A DNA stretch of 64,000 nucleotides from Acidobacterium capsulatum ATCC 51196 (GTDB taxonomy: Bacteria; Acidobacteriota; Terriglobia; Terriglobales; Acidobacteriaceae), in the NCBI RefSeq assembly GCF_000022565.1, contig NC_012483.1, positions 3,720,001-3,784,000 on the forward strand. The letters are read 5' to 3'. Below the pieces are notes generated by a model. That model worked only from the letters and a program-made list of their open reading frames with translations. It was not told where the DNA came from and searched no databases. The translations under genes and the position numbers were made by a program. Positions 43,393 to 52,237 of this stretch are shown here, piece by piece (position 1 is the first letter of the stretch; every line of letters begins with the position of its first letter).

Positions 43393-45105
43393 TCAGATGG
43401 GATCGACTAAGGGGCGCGCACCTTGGGGGCGAAGAATCGTAACTCGGTGCCGTGCGCGAGTTAACCCGACGCGCAGAAGCCTCCGGCTACGCTCATATGG
43501 GGATACTTCCTTCCGCTCATCGAAGAAATGGGATTTGAAAGCCCCTTCGATGAGTACGACGCCGTCAAACTCCTTTCCCTTCGATTTGTGGATGTTCATA
43601 AGGATGCAACCACGCGGGTCACGCTCAACAGCAATCAGTTTCTCTTGTTCGAGGATGCCTTTGACCAGATCGCTGACGCCTTCATAGCTGCCCGTGGCGA
43701 GCCATCTGTTGCTCAATCCGCTGGCGAGCGCATCCGTTGCCCGGAATAGTCGAACGAGTCGGACCTCGCGGTACAGTTCACCCAAAGCAGAAATCTCCTG
43801 CAACACGCGACGTGCGGATTTCCAATCCGCAACAGGGTCGCCGACCATTTGTATACCGCTCTGATGGGCTGCCAATAGCTCCTTCGCAGCCTTAATACGT
43901 GGTGTCTCCTCACTCGCCACCTTAGAAGCCGCTGCCTCATATTTCTGGGCCGCTTCTGCAGCAGATTTAGTCGGCTCTTCTGCATTCTTGAGTTTGTAGT
44001 AAGCAGCAATGAGAGCCAGGGTTCGTGCGACCGCGACCTCCGCTGCCGCCGTAGGCCATTCCAGGGTGGAAGCCACGACAACCGCCGCCGCGGCTGAAAG
44101 CTCAGCGTCCCAGACTACGTCATGCTCGACGATGGGAAGCTCTCGCCCGTTGTAGGCATGCTTCTCAGCAAGGATGGCAGAGACATCGGAGATCAATCCA
44201 TTACTACGTGAAAGGACTGCAACGCTTGGATTCTCAACTCCGAGTTTCCTCAGCTCCGAAAACGTGAAGACCACACATGCGTGAACAGTCGAGGCGAATG
44301 CACGAGGCCAGTACCGAAGCTGCATGATGTCCGAAGTATCTGGAAGCGGTGATTGATTGTGGAGCACGGCATTTGCAAAGTTGAGGATGCCGGCGTTGGG
44401 GCTTCGATGGTTCTCCCCTCCCAGATCGAACTCGCGTGGCGCCAATGTGGTACGAAGACCTTCAATACGCAACGGGTCGATGTCATCTCGGTAGTCAAAA
44501 ATCCGCTGATCGGGGTCGGCAAGACAAAAAATGTCAGCGACTTTCGCGAGCTGCGCAACGATGCGCCACTGATTGTCGTCCGTGTCTTGAAACTCATCGA
44601 CAATAATCATCGGGAAGCTATCGCCAATCAGCTTGCGAAGGGCGGCGCACCGCTCCAGCAGCTCCGCCGCGCCCTGCGCAAAAAGATCGAAACAAAAGAT
44701 GCCCATCTCTTTGGCTTGACGTTGACGCTCTGCTTCCCAATCTCCTTCAAAGGCAGCTTTCTGAAGACGTTCATCTCCGGGATACATGAAGCGAACTGGG
44801 TGCCCTAATAAGAGCCTTCCGTGAGCACGAAGCATATCCATACAGAAGGAGTGATACGTTTGAACCGCGACTGCGCGCCGCTCTGCGGGCTTCAAGATCT
44901 CCTTGCAGCGGAGCAATACTTGGCGGATCGCCGCACGCGAAAAGCTCAGGAAAAGTATTTCCTGACTTGGCTTGAGCGTAGAAAATCGTTGCTTCGCTTT
45001 GAAAAGAGCGACAGTTGTCTTGCCCGATCCAGGACCTCCCAATACCAGCAGGTGACCTGGCTCCGCGATGATTGCTTTGCGTTGGTCACACAATTGGAAG
45101 TTCAT
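43393..45105 (-). CDS. gajB: UvrD-like helicase, GajB-type
   Basis: This 570-residue SF1A helicase has Walker A GGPGSGKT (23-30), Walker B IIVDEFQD (about 168-175), LADPDQRIFDYRD (motif III, about 196), motif V NIHKSKGKEFDGVVL (about 505) and motif VI RRLLRVGLTRARHRVTI (about 540). Between motifs III and V lies an Ala/Glu-rich helical insertion (about 345-425). GajB of characterised Gabija is about 500 residues, so this copy is longer. The start overlaps the end of the upstream nuclease gene (ATGA). In Gabija GajB assists GajA in nucleotide-depletion sensing and DNA cleavage. Confidence 0.87.
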   Translation of the reverse strand: MNFQLCDQRKAIIAEPGHLLVLGGPGSGKTTVALFKAKQRFSTLKPSQEILFLSFSRAAIRQVLLRCKEILKPAERRAVAVQTYHSFCMDMLRAHGRLLLGHPVRFMYPGDERLQKAAFEGDWEAERQRQAKEMGIFCFDLFAQGAAELLERCAALRKLIGDSFPMIIVDEFQDTDDNQWRIVAQLAKVADIFCLADPDQRIFDYRDDIDPLRIEGLRTTLAPREFDLGGENHRSPNAGILNFANAVLHNQSPLPDTSDIMQLRYWPRAFASTVHACVVFTFSELRKLGVENPSVAVLSRSNGLISDVSAILAEKHAYNGRELPIVEHDVVWDAELSAAAAVVVASTLEWPTAAAEVAVARTLALIAAYYKLKNAEEPTKSAAEAAQKYEAAASKVASEETPRIKAAKELLAAHQSGIQMVGDPVADWKSARRVLQEISALGELYREVRLVRLFRATDALASGLSNRWLATGSYEGVSDLVKGILEQEKLIAVERDPRGCILMNIHKSKGKEFDGVVLIEGAFKSHFFDERKEVSPYERSRRLLRVGLTRARHRVTILRPQGARPLVDPI

Positions 45106-46949
45106 TCTGCGGAGGCCTCGGGCGCGAGCAGTGAAGGAGCGTCGAGGTCCTCAGGAACAGCCTGCAGTTTGTCATGGATAGTCGTGAGGATTTCACGGAT
45201 GGTCTTTGGTAATTCCTCGGCGGTCGCACAATGACCAACCAGCAGGGCGGCGTATCCGTAGGCATCGCCCTTTCGAGCTTTGAGCACTTTGAGTGCGAGA
45301 CTGAGCGCAGTCGGCTCATCCATTGCTTCCTGATACTTCGGCTCGCCCGGATAGTCGGACCTATCCTTCACCGCCTCAAGGAAGCGCCGCACAACGACGA
45401 TCGGCATCTCGTCGAGCAGTAGCGCCTCGATGCCTTTCTTCGGCGACTCCCAGTATTGCGTGTAGTTCGCCAAATTCTTGACAGCGTCGTCCGTCAACGG
45501 TGAATTCGGCTTGTCATAGAATCCGAAAGATAGTTTGCCCAGAGCAGAAAATGTTGCCCCGTAGCGAGGTACGGCACCGTCGCCTCCAGCATTGAAGATC
45601 GTGACGCCTGCGAGGTCTAAGTGCATGTAGTCGTCTGACGGCAGGTTTTCTTCCAGCACCGTGGAGGCAACAGGAAACAGAGATGCTTCCGTCGAGCCCT
45701 CCACCACTAAAACGGCTCGACTCAGGATTGCTTCGGCAAACTGACGACGCTCTACGCGAAAACTCTTAGGCTTGATCGCCGTTTGGTCAATCGGTTTTCC
45801 CGTCAGTTGACCATCATGGTCGCGGTCAAGAATGACAATCTGTGTCGGCTCGAACTGTTCGATGACGTAGGGAGAGTGGGAAGTAACAATGGATTGTCCC
45901 ATCTCGGCAAGCACAAAGCGGGTCACGCGTCGCTGTGTATGCGGTGGCAAGGCAATCTCAGGTTCCTCCATTGCAAAAATCACTGATTGTCTGTCTTTGA
46001 GTTCAGCAATGAAGGTGAGCAACGCGAAGACCAGAAGATTTATCGACCCTGTTCCGAGGCGAGCGAAAGGTACAAGATGTTTGCCCGGTTGGGCGGCAAT
46101 GAACAGCCGCACGACTTCACGCACATGTTCGCGAGTGAGATCAGAAGCAAAAAATCCAGTTGATTCGTCACCGTCTGCAAGATTCACGAAACGCCCCATG
46201 CGCGCCCGAATCTCATCGCGTATCTGTTTGAGCTGGGCAATATCGCCAATGGCAGGGTCCAACGCCTGTAGCCGACCGAGGGTGTCTTGCCACATTTCGA
46301 CTGAACCAGAACCACCCAGCCGCAACACGCTGTCAAGCAGCGAGCCCCTCTGAAGACTTAGCGCGCGCGATCCGGTCCGAAGTGTGCGCAAAAAAACGAA
46401 GCCGCACAGGCGTTTGTGAGCGCGAGTGAACGGCACCCGCCCACTGCCCAGCTTGTTCTCAAGCTCATCGTCTAACGCATCGGCTTCACCGGTCGGATGA
46501 TCGAAAAATGTATTGCCGATGAAGTCGTCTTCGTCCTTGTCATAGCGACCGATGAAGATCAGTGGAAGCGCCCAGATAACGCCGTCGTTATCGGCCTTGT
46601 CCACGCCTTCGGGCTCTTCATCGACAAAGGAACATTTCTTATCGTCCCAGCGGCGCGCATGGCCGCGGAATCTACGATGAGCTTCGTCGGACAGATCAAT
46701 AAGGGTCGCCTCGATACGAATCTCGATGGGGTTGCCGTCTTTGTCTAGATAGCGCCCACAATGGAAATCGTGCTCATCTACTACAGGCCGTCGGAATAGC
46801 CTCTCGGGGCCGAGAACGAGGTCGAGAGCCTCGCAAATCGTAGATTTGCCAATGTTGTTGCCGCCCACGAGCAGTGTGTGCCCAGTGAAGTCAACGGAGC
46901 CTTCAGCTACGCCACGAAAATGAGTGATTTTCAACCGTCGTACACGCAT
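45102..46949 (-). CDS. gajA: OLD-family ATPase/TOPRIM nuclease, GajA-type
   Basis: About 615 residues from ATG 46949, chosen over an upstream in-frame start because GGAG lies before it. The ABC-like ATPase has Walker A GGNNIGKST (29-37), signature LGTGSINLL (about 300), Walker B FAMEEPEIALPP (about 332) and the H-loop SHSPYVI. The TOPRIM nuclease domain follows with AVLVVEGSTEASLF (metal-binding Glu, about 420) and later acidic blocks (HLDLAGVTIFNAGGDGA). This is a class 2 OLD, the kind encoded with a UvrD helicase. Gabija cleaves phage DNA when nucleotides fall. Confidence 0.88.
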   Translation of the reverse strand: MRVRRLKITHFRGVAEGSVDFTGHTLLVGGNNIGKSTICEALDLVLGPERLFRRPVVDEHDFHCGRYLDKDGNPIEIRIEATLIDLSDEAHRRFRGHARRWDDKKCSFVDEEPEGVDKADNDGVIWALPLIFIGRYDKDEDDFIGNTFFDHPTGEADALDDELENKLGSGRVPFTRAHKRLCGFVFLRTLRTGSRALSLQRGSLLDSVLRLGGSGSVEMWQDTLGRLQALDPAIGDIAQLKQIRDEIRARMGRFVNLADGDESTGFFASDLTREHVREVVRLFIAAQPGKHLVPFARLGTGSINLLVFALLTFIAELKDRQSVIFAMEEPEIALPPHTQRRVTRFVLAEMGQSIVTSHSPYVIEQFEPTQIVILDRDHDGQLTGKPIDQTAIKPKSFRVERRQFAEAILSRAVLVVEGSTEASLFPVASTVLEENLPSDDYMHLDLAGVTIFNAGGDGAVPRYGATFSALGKLSFGFYDKPNSPLTDDAVKNLANYTQYWESPKKGIEALLLDEMPIVVVRRFLEAVKDRSDYPGEPKYQEAMDEPTALSLALKVLKARKGDAYGYAALLVGHCATAEELPKTIREILTTIHDKLQAVPEDLDAPSLLAPEASAE

Positions 46950-47127
46950 ACAAATTAGCTCCACAAGAGGTCTGTCAATCGGATAATCATAGCGAGAATT
47001 TATTCCGTCACGAGCAAATGCTCTCGTTAGCTCCGTGCCCTCTCTCTGGCTGCGCTATTTGACCGCAGAAAAGGTAGCCCTAGACAATTCCTCGGCGCCA
47101 GTCTGCCTCTTGCTGAGAAAATGGCTT

Positions 47128-47964
47128 ATGGCGAATACAACCACCGTCGACGCTTTGCAGATGCGGGAGTGGATTTACGAACGCTTGAAGCGAGGCCCCT
47201 TTGCTAATTCGGACTTGGAGCTGGCCGAGGTTGCTCGCTCAGTTTACGGGAAAGTCTACCCGGATGCACCGATGCGGCTGATGGGTGCCCACGAGATTCC
47301 AGCTTTCATCTCTGACGCCGTTCGCGGGGTCATATGGGGACTGATTATCCAAGGCATCGTCGTCCCAGGCACGGGGATTGGCAGTGGCGCGGGCAGCCCG
47401 GAACTTCCTTTCTTCCAAGTGACCGAATGGGGAAAGACCTGTCTGGCATCAGGCGAGTTCACTCCATATGACACGGGAAAGTATATCGAGCGCCTCAGAG
47501 TCAAGGTGCCCCAGGTGGAGCCCACACTTCTTCTGTATCTCACGGAATCTCTCGATGGTTTTCGCGGTGCCTCGTATCTCGGTTCTGCCGTGATGCTCGG
47601 CGTAAGTGCGGAGACTCTACTGCTTTCCTTACGCGATGCGGTAAATACGGCGCTCGATAGCTCGGCCAAGCAGACCAAGTTTTCTGCCGAAACCAAGGGA
47701 AGGCCCGCCAAGCGCATTTACGATGAGATTCGCAAGCGCCTCGACCCGATCATGCAGACGATATCGCGTGATCTCGGGAAAGAAGACATCACCGCAGAAC
47801 TGACCGGCATCTTCGACATGATCCGAAAAACCCGAAATGACGCAGGCCATCCCACCGGTCGAAGAGTGGAACGAGAAGAGGCCTTCGCTCTTCTACAACT
47901 TTTTCCGCTTTACTGCGACGCGGGGTACGCAGTGATTGACTGGCTGGCTAAAAACAAGATCTAG
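47128..47964 (+). CDS. HEPN-like protein of unknown function
   Basis: About 278 residues from ATG 47128; an in-frame GTG at 47035 is less likely. The N-terminal half is a helical or winged-helix-like region (MREWIYERLKRGPFANSDLE, then SDAVRGVIWGLIIQGIVV). The C-terminal helices contain RKTRNDAGHP (Arg236, Asn237, His241) followed by AFALLQLFPLYCDAG, close to the R-x4-6-H signature of HEPN domains, which are often RNases. The gene ends 8 bp before the HEXXH gene, so the two probably form one transcription unit. Upstream is 178 bp of divergent promoter space shared with gajA. Confidence 0.55.
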   Translation: MANTTTVDALQMREWIYERLKRGPFANSDLELAEVARSVYGKVYPDAPMRLMGAHEIPAFISDAVRGVIWGLIIQGIVVPGTGIGSGAGSPELPFFQVTEWGKTCLASGEFTPYDTGKYIERLRVKVPQVEPTLLLYLTESLDGFRGASYLGSAVMLGVSAETLLLSLRDAVNTALDSSAKQTKFSAETKGRPAKRIYDEIRKRLDPIMQTISRDLGKEDITAELTGIFDMIRKTRNDAGHPTGRRVEREEAFALLQLFPLYCDAGYAVIDWLAKNKI

Positions 47965-47972
47965 GCGGGCTA

Positions 47973-49658
47973 ATGTCAGAATCGTTCCACACGTCTTCGA
48001 ACCTACACCACGAGCTTCTTGACTCCGTCGATGAAAGCCTCAAGGCGGACCCTACCTTCGCGTCCAATCTAAACGTCCATGGCATGTACGAGACCATGCG
48101 CTTTGTGCTCCGCTTGAGTCCGCGGAATCATGAACTCCTGGAAATGGTTCCCGTTGACGGAATCGTTCTGTCGCGCCTTCCCCCCGAAGCTGTGCAGGCC
48201 TTTTCTACCTACCTCCATGAAACTGTGCATTGGTGGCAACACGTAGGTTCAAGTTCTGGTCTGGTGTTTAGTCTGAGCTACTTGGCACAGTGCCATTCGA
48301 GCTTAGGGGAACTTCGAACCATTCTCGCCACCATCGGCAAAAAGAAGTCGCTAAAGCGCTATACAGATGATGTTCTCAAGCGCGAAGGACCTTCAGCCCA
48401 GGCAAAACTCGCAGTCGCGAACGTTGCTGTGAACAATGCCTTGGATGTCGAGTATTACAAGTTCTACGCCTATTCTCCTCACGAGAACATCGGCTGGATG
48501 TTCAAAGAGCCGCATTTCGAGTCCGTAGGCCACGGATACTTCGTCGTGTACAGTCATCTGCTTGGGATACTCTCTGAGGTCATCGATCCTGACCATGTTG
48601 TTGTGCCCCATGGCAACTGGAGCAAGGAGATACTTCGATTGAGAGCAGAGCGGATCGAAGGCTACTTCTGGAGATCGCCGGTCCGACTTCCCGCAGTCGG
48701 ATTGAAGGCGATTTTTGAAGGGCAGGCAAGGTTTACCCAACTCAACTTTCTCGACGGGACGCGTGAGCGGCCCTTGTCATGTGCCGAATGGAAGGATGCA
48801 GGCTACCTATCTGGCATCTATGTAGAGGCGTTTGAGTCGTTTCTAAAGTTGTCCGAATCGCAATGGCCGGAAACGCTGGAAGATCCGCTTGTCGCGTTGT
48901 TCTTGCTAATCTGTGACGTGGCAATCAACCCGACGCGAGGGTTTCCACTTCCAGTCGAGGTTTTCGAGGATCTCATTCGTGATGTTGACGTAGGCGTTCG
49001 GTTCACAGTGCTGTGCCAGACCGCAGCACAACTGCCACATCTCAAGGACAGAATTACTCAGTATTCCAGGGAAGAGTACATTTCAGTATCCGAAGAGCTG
49101 ACGAAACGGGCCGGGTATGACCCGCCAATCGCGGCCTTGAAGGCGTTCGCGCAATGGTTTGAACAAGCGCGAGGACTCGCAAAGCTAATGGAAGAGTATG
49201 AGTCGTTTCACTACGATCCGACTAATTTTCCAATCAGAGTGTTTGTCTCCCATTTCCTTGCGTTCTGCAAAGACAGGCTAGATCATCCTGAGTTCTTTTG
49301 TTGGGCCGGAACCTACATGTCCGGTCAGCGGAGCATGTCCAATTGGCAAGCTCTCTGGCTGCGTCATCTGTCCTTGTTCAGTGATCGCGGTGACAAGCAT
49401 GGGGTGTTTCCCCGTAAGCATCCAGGTCGATCCGACGAGGCAGTAAAGGGAATGTTCAAGCAGTTTTTCCGGACGTTGCCTCTGTACGACCTGACTCGCC
49501 AATGGCTTCTGAAGGATGGCCCATTCGTTACTGACTTCGACTGGATGGCCGAGAATCCCGACAAGTCTGGTTCTGAAGCTTTGGCGGATCACGTCTTCAA
49601 GCAGGTCTATGGCGTGACGCTGGGCGAGTTCGAGATCATTCAGCCCAAAGCCCCCTAA
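47973..49658 (+). CDS. protein with HEXXH metalloprotease motif, unknown family
   Basis: This 561-residue protein has a clean zinc-protease motif HETVHWWQHVG (His82, Glu83, His86, plus His90 as a possible third ligand). No signal peptide or membrane segment is visible, so it acts in the cytoplasm. The remainder is helical, with aromatic-rich stretches (HNWSKEILRLRAERIEGYFW region), and is not assigned to a family. It follows the HEPN-like gene by 8 bp. Cytoplasmic proteases in defence islands often cut a partner or a host protein on infection. Here the partner may be the HEPN-like protein. Confidence 0.6.
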   Translation: MSESFHTSSNLHHELLDSVDESLKADPTFASNLNVHGMYETMRFVLRLSPRNHELLEMVPVDGIVLSRLPPEAVQAFSTYLHETVHWWQHVGSSSGLVFSLSYLAQCHSSLGELRTILATIGKKKSLKRYTDDVLKREGPSAQAKLAVANVAVNNALDVEYYKFYAYSPHENIGWMFKEPHFESVGHGYFVVYSHLLGILSEVIDPDHVVVPHGNWSKEILRLRAERIEGYFWRSPVRLPAVGLKAIFEGQARFTQLNFLDGTRERPLSCAEWKDAGYLSGIYVEAFESFLKLSESQWPETLEDPLVALFLLICDVAINPTRGFPLPVEVFEDLIRDVDVGVRFTVLCQTAAQLPHLKDRITQYSREEYISVSEELTKRAGYDPPIAALKAFAQWFEQARGLAKLMEEYESFHYDPTNFPIRVFVSHFLAFCKDRLDHPEFFCWAGTYMSGQRSMSNWQALWLRHLSLFSDRGDKHGVFPRKHPGRSDEAVKGMFKQFFRTLPLYDLTRQWLLKDGPFVTDFDWMAENPDKSGSEALADHVFKQVYGVTLGEFEIIQPKAP

Positions 49659-49694
49659 CCGCAATGCATCAAGTTCTTAGGGTGATCTCAGCGT

Positions 49695-51140
49695 CTACGA
49701 TTCTTCAATCGAGAGAAACTCTTCTACGAGCGCGTCGAACGAGATCTCATTTTTACGCTGAAGCTCTTGTTCCAAGACACCGGCAGCCAGCGGTGACTCC
49801 GCTAGCCGTCCGCCCTCTCCCGCATCTATTCGCGCTTTCATCCGAACGAGTAGTTCGCGAAAGGAATGGTTCTGTCGCTCCTGCATAAAAGTTAAGAACC
49901 GTTGTTGCTCTTGAGGGGCTTTTCTGTACTTGGAGAACCATCGTCCCAATCGACGTTGCGACAGCTCCCGGCGAGTGCGAACAATACCCGCCGCGCGATC
50001 CAGGTAGTCGGAGGCAGCCTCGTTGTGGATTTCGACCTGTGGCCTCAGATGGAGGAGAAACGGCGGAACCCTTGGGCCAGGGCTGACGATCTCCAATTTC
50101 CGTTCGGAGGACCATTCCAACCAGTCAACCAGGACTTGGTTGATATGCAAATCACCGAAGCCATATCCGATGCAAATCAGCGTGGAAACGAAATTGATGT
50201 TGGACGCGAATTGCTTTAGAAATTCTTTTGGAATTACCTGAGAGTGACGGTTGTCGAACTTGTGAGTTCCCGCGACCAGCGAGCGCCGAAGGAACTGCAT
50301 GACTCCTTCATCGTCTGCGTAGGTGATCTCGTTGGTCGCCTTGAAGGAACGGCTTCGCGCCGGATCGACGAAAATCAGTTCGTGCTCTGCTATGGCCAGC
50401 ATGTCGATGATGCCTCGTACCGTCGGCGCGTCGGGCACGAGTTTTGCGAAGTCCTTGCCGTCGCGATAGGAAAAAACATCGAGAGCGCCATGGATCTTGA
50501 GAAGATTGATGCCGATCGGCCCGGACGTCGGGAAGGCCATGCCTCGTTTCAGATCGTCCTCTGTCAATGATTCAGCTTTGAGCTCTCCGATCTTTGTGCC
50601 GGCCGGATCTCGTCGAGGAAATGTGATCGGCGTGCCGCAGAAACCGGATCGGATTGGAACCCCAAACTTCGCGCCAACGCATTCCACGATCATGTCGTGA
50701 TTCAGAGAGAACACCCAAAGCGGTTCATCTCCCTGTCCTAGTTTGGCCATGCCTTCGAGCAAGGTCAGGTTGCGTTCGATCAGGTCAGCATTGTTCGTGT
50801 GCCGCATCCGGAGAATGTGGTGCACGATTTCTACAAGCAGAGAATAGAGCCCGTGATATTGCTGGCGTAACGACGATTGTCGGTTGGCCTGCGTTTCGAG
50901 GTATCCGAGCAGACTCTCGTAATGCATCTCCTCTTTGACCAGGACCGAGATGAAGTCTTCTATCACTTCGTCCGGGTAGCCGGTCCCCTGGCTTCTCCAA
51001 CCGGCATTCAGCTCGCGGAGTTTTTCCGGAGTCAGCCACCCTTTCAATTCTTCGGTGAGGTCCCAAACAAGCGGCATACCCACTTCGGCCGATGAACCAG
51101 CACCTAGAAACAACCCGATCACGTTCCGCGATGTCGCCAT
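49695..51140 (-). CDS. SIR2-family NADase-like protein, candidate antiphage gene
   Basis: The 481-residue protein has the SIR2 motifs in order: GAGSS (13-17), SLNHD (145-149, the catalytic Asn/Asp region), KIHG (215-218, the catalytic His) and GYGFGD (325-330). The C-terminal 130 residues are basic and helical (RRELSQRRLGRWFSKYRK) without a SLOG domain, so it is not a typical ThsA. Bacterial SIR2 defence proteins deplete NAD+ when phage is sensed. It converges on the HEXXH gene with 36 bp between stops and ends the defence run next to IS21. Confidence 0.82.
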   Translation of the reverse strand: MATSRNVIGLFLGAGSSAEVGMPLVWDLTEELKGWLTPEKLRELNAGWRSQGTGYPDEVIEDFISVLVKEEMHYESLLGYLETQANRQSSLRQQYHGLYSLLVEIVHHILRMRHTNNADLIERNLTLLEGMAKLGQGDEPLWVFSLNHDMIVECVGAKFGVPIRSGFCGTPITFPRRDPAGTKIGELKAESLTEDDLKRGMAFPTSGPIGINLLKIHGALDVFSYRDGKDFAKLVPDAPTVRGIIDMLAIAEHELIFVDPARSRSFKATNEITYADDEGVMQFLRRSLVAGTHKFDNRHSQVIPKEFLKQFASNINFVSTLICIGYGFGDLHINQVLVDWLEWSSERKLEIVSPGPRVPPFLLHLRPQVEIHNEAASDYLDRAAGIVRTRRELSQRRLGRWFSKYRKAPQEQQRFLTFMQERQNHSFRELLVRMKARIDAGEGGRLAESPLAAGVLEQELQRKNEISFDALVEEFLSIEES

Positions 51141-51454
51141 TCTCTGCCGCCTAAGAGTCTATTTTTGCACCCTTTAGGCGGGAGGACATTTCCTCCCGGC
51201 TGCAGCCGCTTTGCGTCTTCCGCTCCCACCTCAGCGGGCCGTTCCCGCCCGCAACGCCCACCCTGAAATCAGGTGCGCTGACGCGCACGAATAAGGAAGA
51301 CAAGCCTCTGTCAACGCCGTTTGAAAATTCCTCGTATTTGGGCGTTTGAAAATTCCCCACTTTTGGCAGGTTGAGATTTTGGATCAGGCCGGGAGTGTGC
51401 GGCGGAGGGCGTAGCCCGGAGCCGCATACTCCCGGAAGCCGGTCCAGGTTGGGG

Positions 51455-52237
51455 TCAGGCTCCTTCCCTGTTGGGGGTTTTGGCGGCGATCACCCCGGCC
51501 TTCTTCTTGTCCTTGAGCCGGTAGCTCTCGCCCTTGATGTTGATGGTGGTGGAGTGGTGCAGCAGACGATCCAGAATCGCCGACGCAATCACGTTGTCAG
51601 CGAAGATCGTGCCCCAGTCGCCATAGCTCTTGTTTGAGGTAACGATGATCGATCCCTTTTCATAGCGCTCGCTGACCAGCCGGAACAGGCAGGTGGCGGC
51701 GAAGGGATCCAGCGCCAGATAGCCCATTTCATCCAGGATCAGCAGCTTGGGCTTGACCAGCAGGGTCATCCGCTCCTTGAGCTTGTTCTCGTCGCGGGCG
51801 CGCTGGAACTGCTGCACCAGGTCCTGCACGGTGACGAAGTAGACCGTGTTTCCGGCCACGATGGCCTCGGTGCCGAGCGCGATGGCCAGATGCGTTTTAC
51901 CCACTCCGGGCGGGCCGAGCAGCAGCACGTTCTCCTTACGTTCCAGAAACGCCAGACCGGCCAGCTCGCGCAGTTTGCGCTCGTCGACCGAGGGCTGGAA
52001 GTCGAAATCGAACTGGTCCAGGCCCTTGTTGTAGGGGAAATGCGCCCATTGGGTCTTCAGGCGCACGTTGCGCGTGTGCTTGGCCTGGCTCTCGGCTTCC
52101 AGGGCCTGCTCCAGGAAATCCAGATAGGGCAGGTCCTTGGCTGAAGCCTCTTCGGCGATGGCTTCATAGCAGTTAGGCAGGTGCGACAAGCGCAGCCGCT
52201 GCATGTGGTTGAGCAGACGTTCAGACTGTAGCGACAT
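51455..52237 (-). CDS. istB: IS21 helper ATPase IstB
   Basis: Encoded protein identical in all 260 residues to the left copy: Walker A GPPGVGKT, Walker B LLILDEMGYL, intact frame. It overlaps the end of istA. Confidence 0.95.
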   Translation of the reverse strand: MSLQSERLLNHMQRLRLSHLPNCYEAIAEEASAKDLPYLDFLEQALEAESQAKHTRNVRLKTQWAHFPYNKGLDQFDFDFQPSVDERKLRELAGLAFLERKENVLLLGPPGVGKTHLAIALGTEAIVAGNTVYFVTVQDLVQQFQRARDENKLKERMTLLVKPKLLILDEMGYLALDPFAATCLFRLVSERYEKGSIIVTSNKSYGDWGTIFADNVIASAILDRLLHHSTTINIKGESYRLKDKKKAGVIAAKTPNREGA

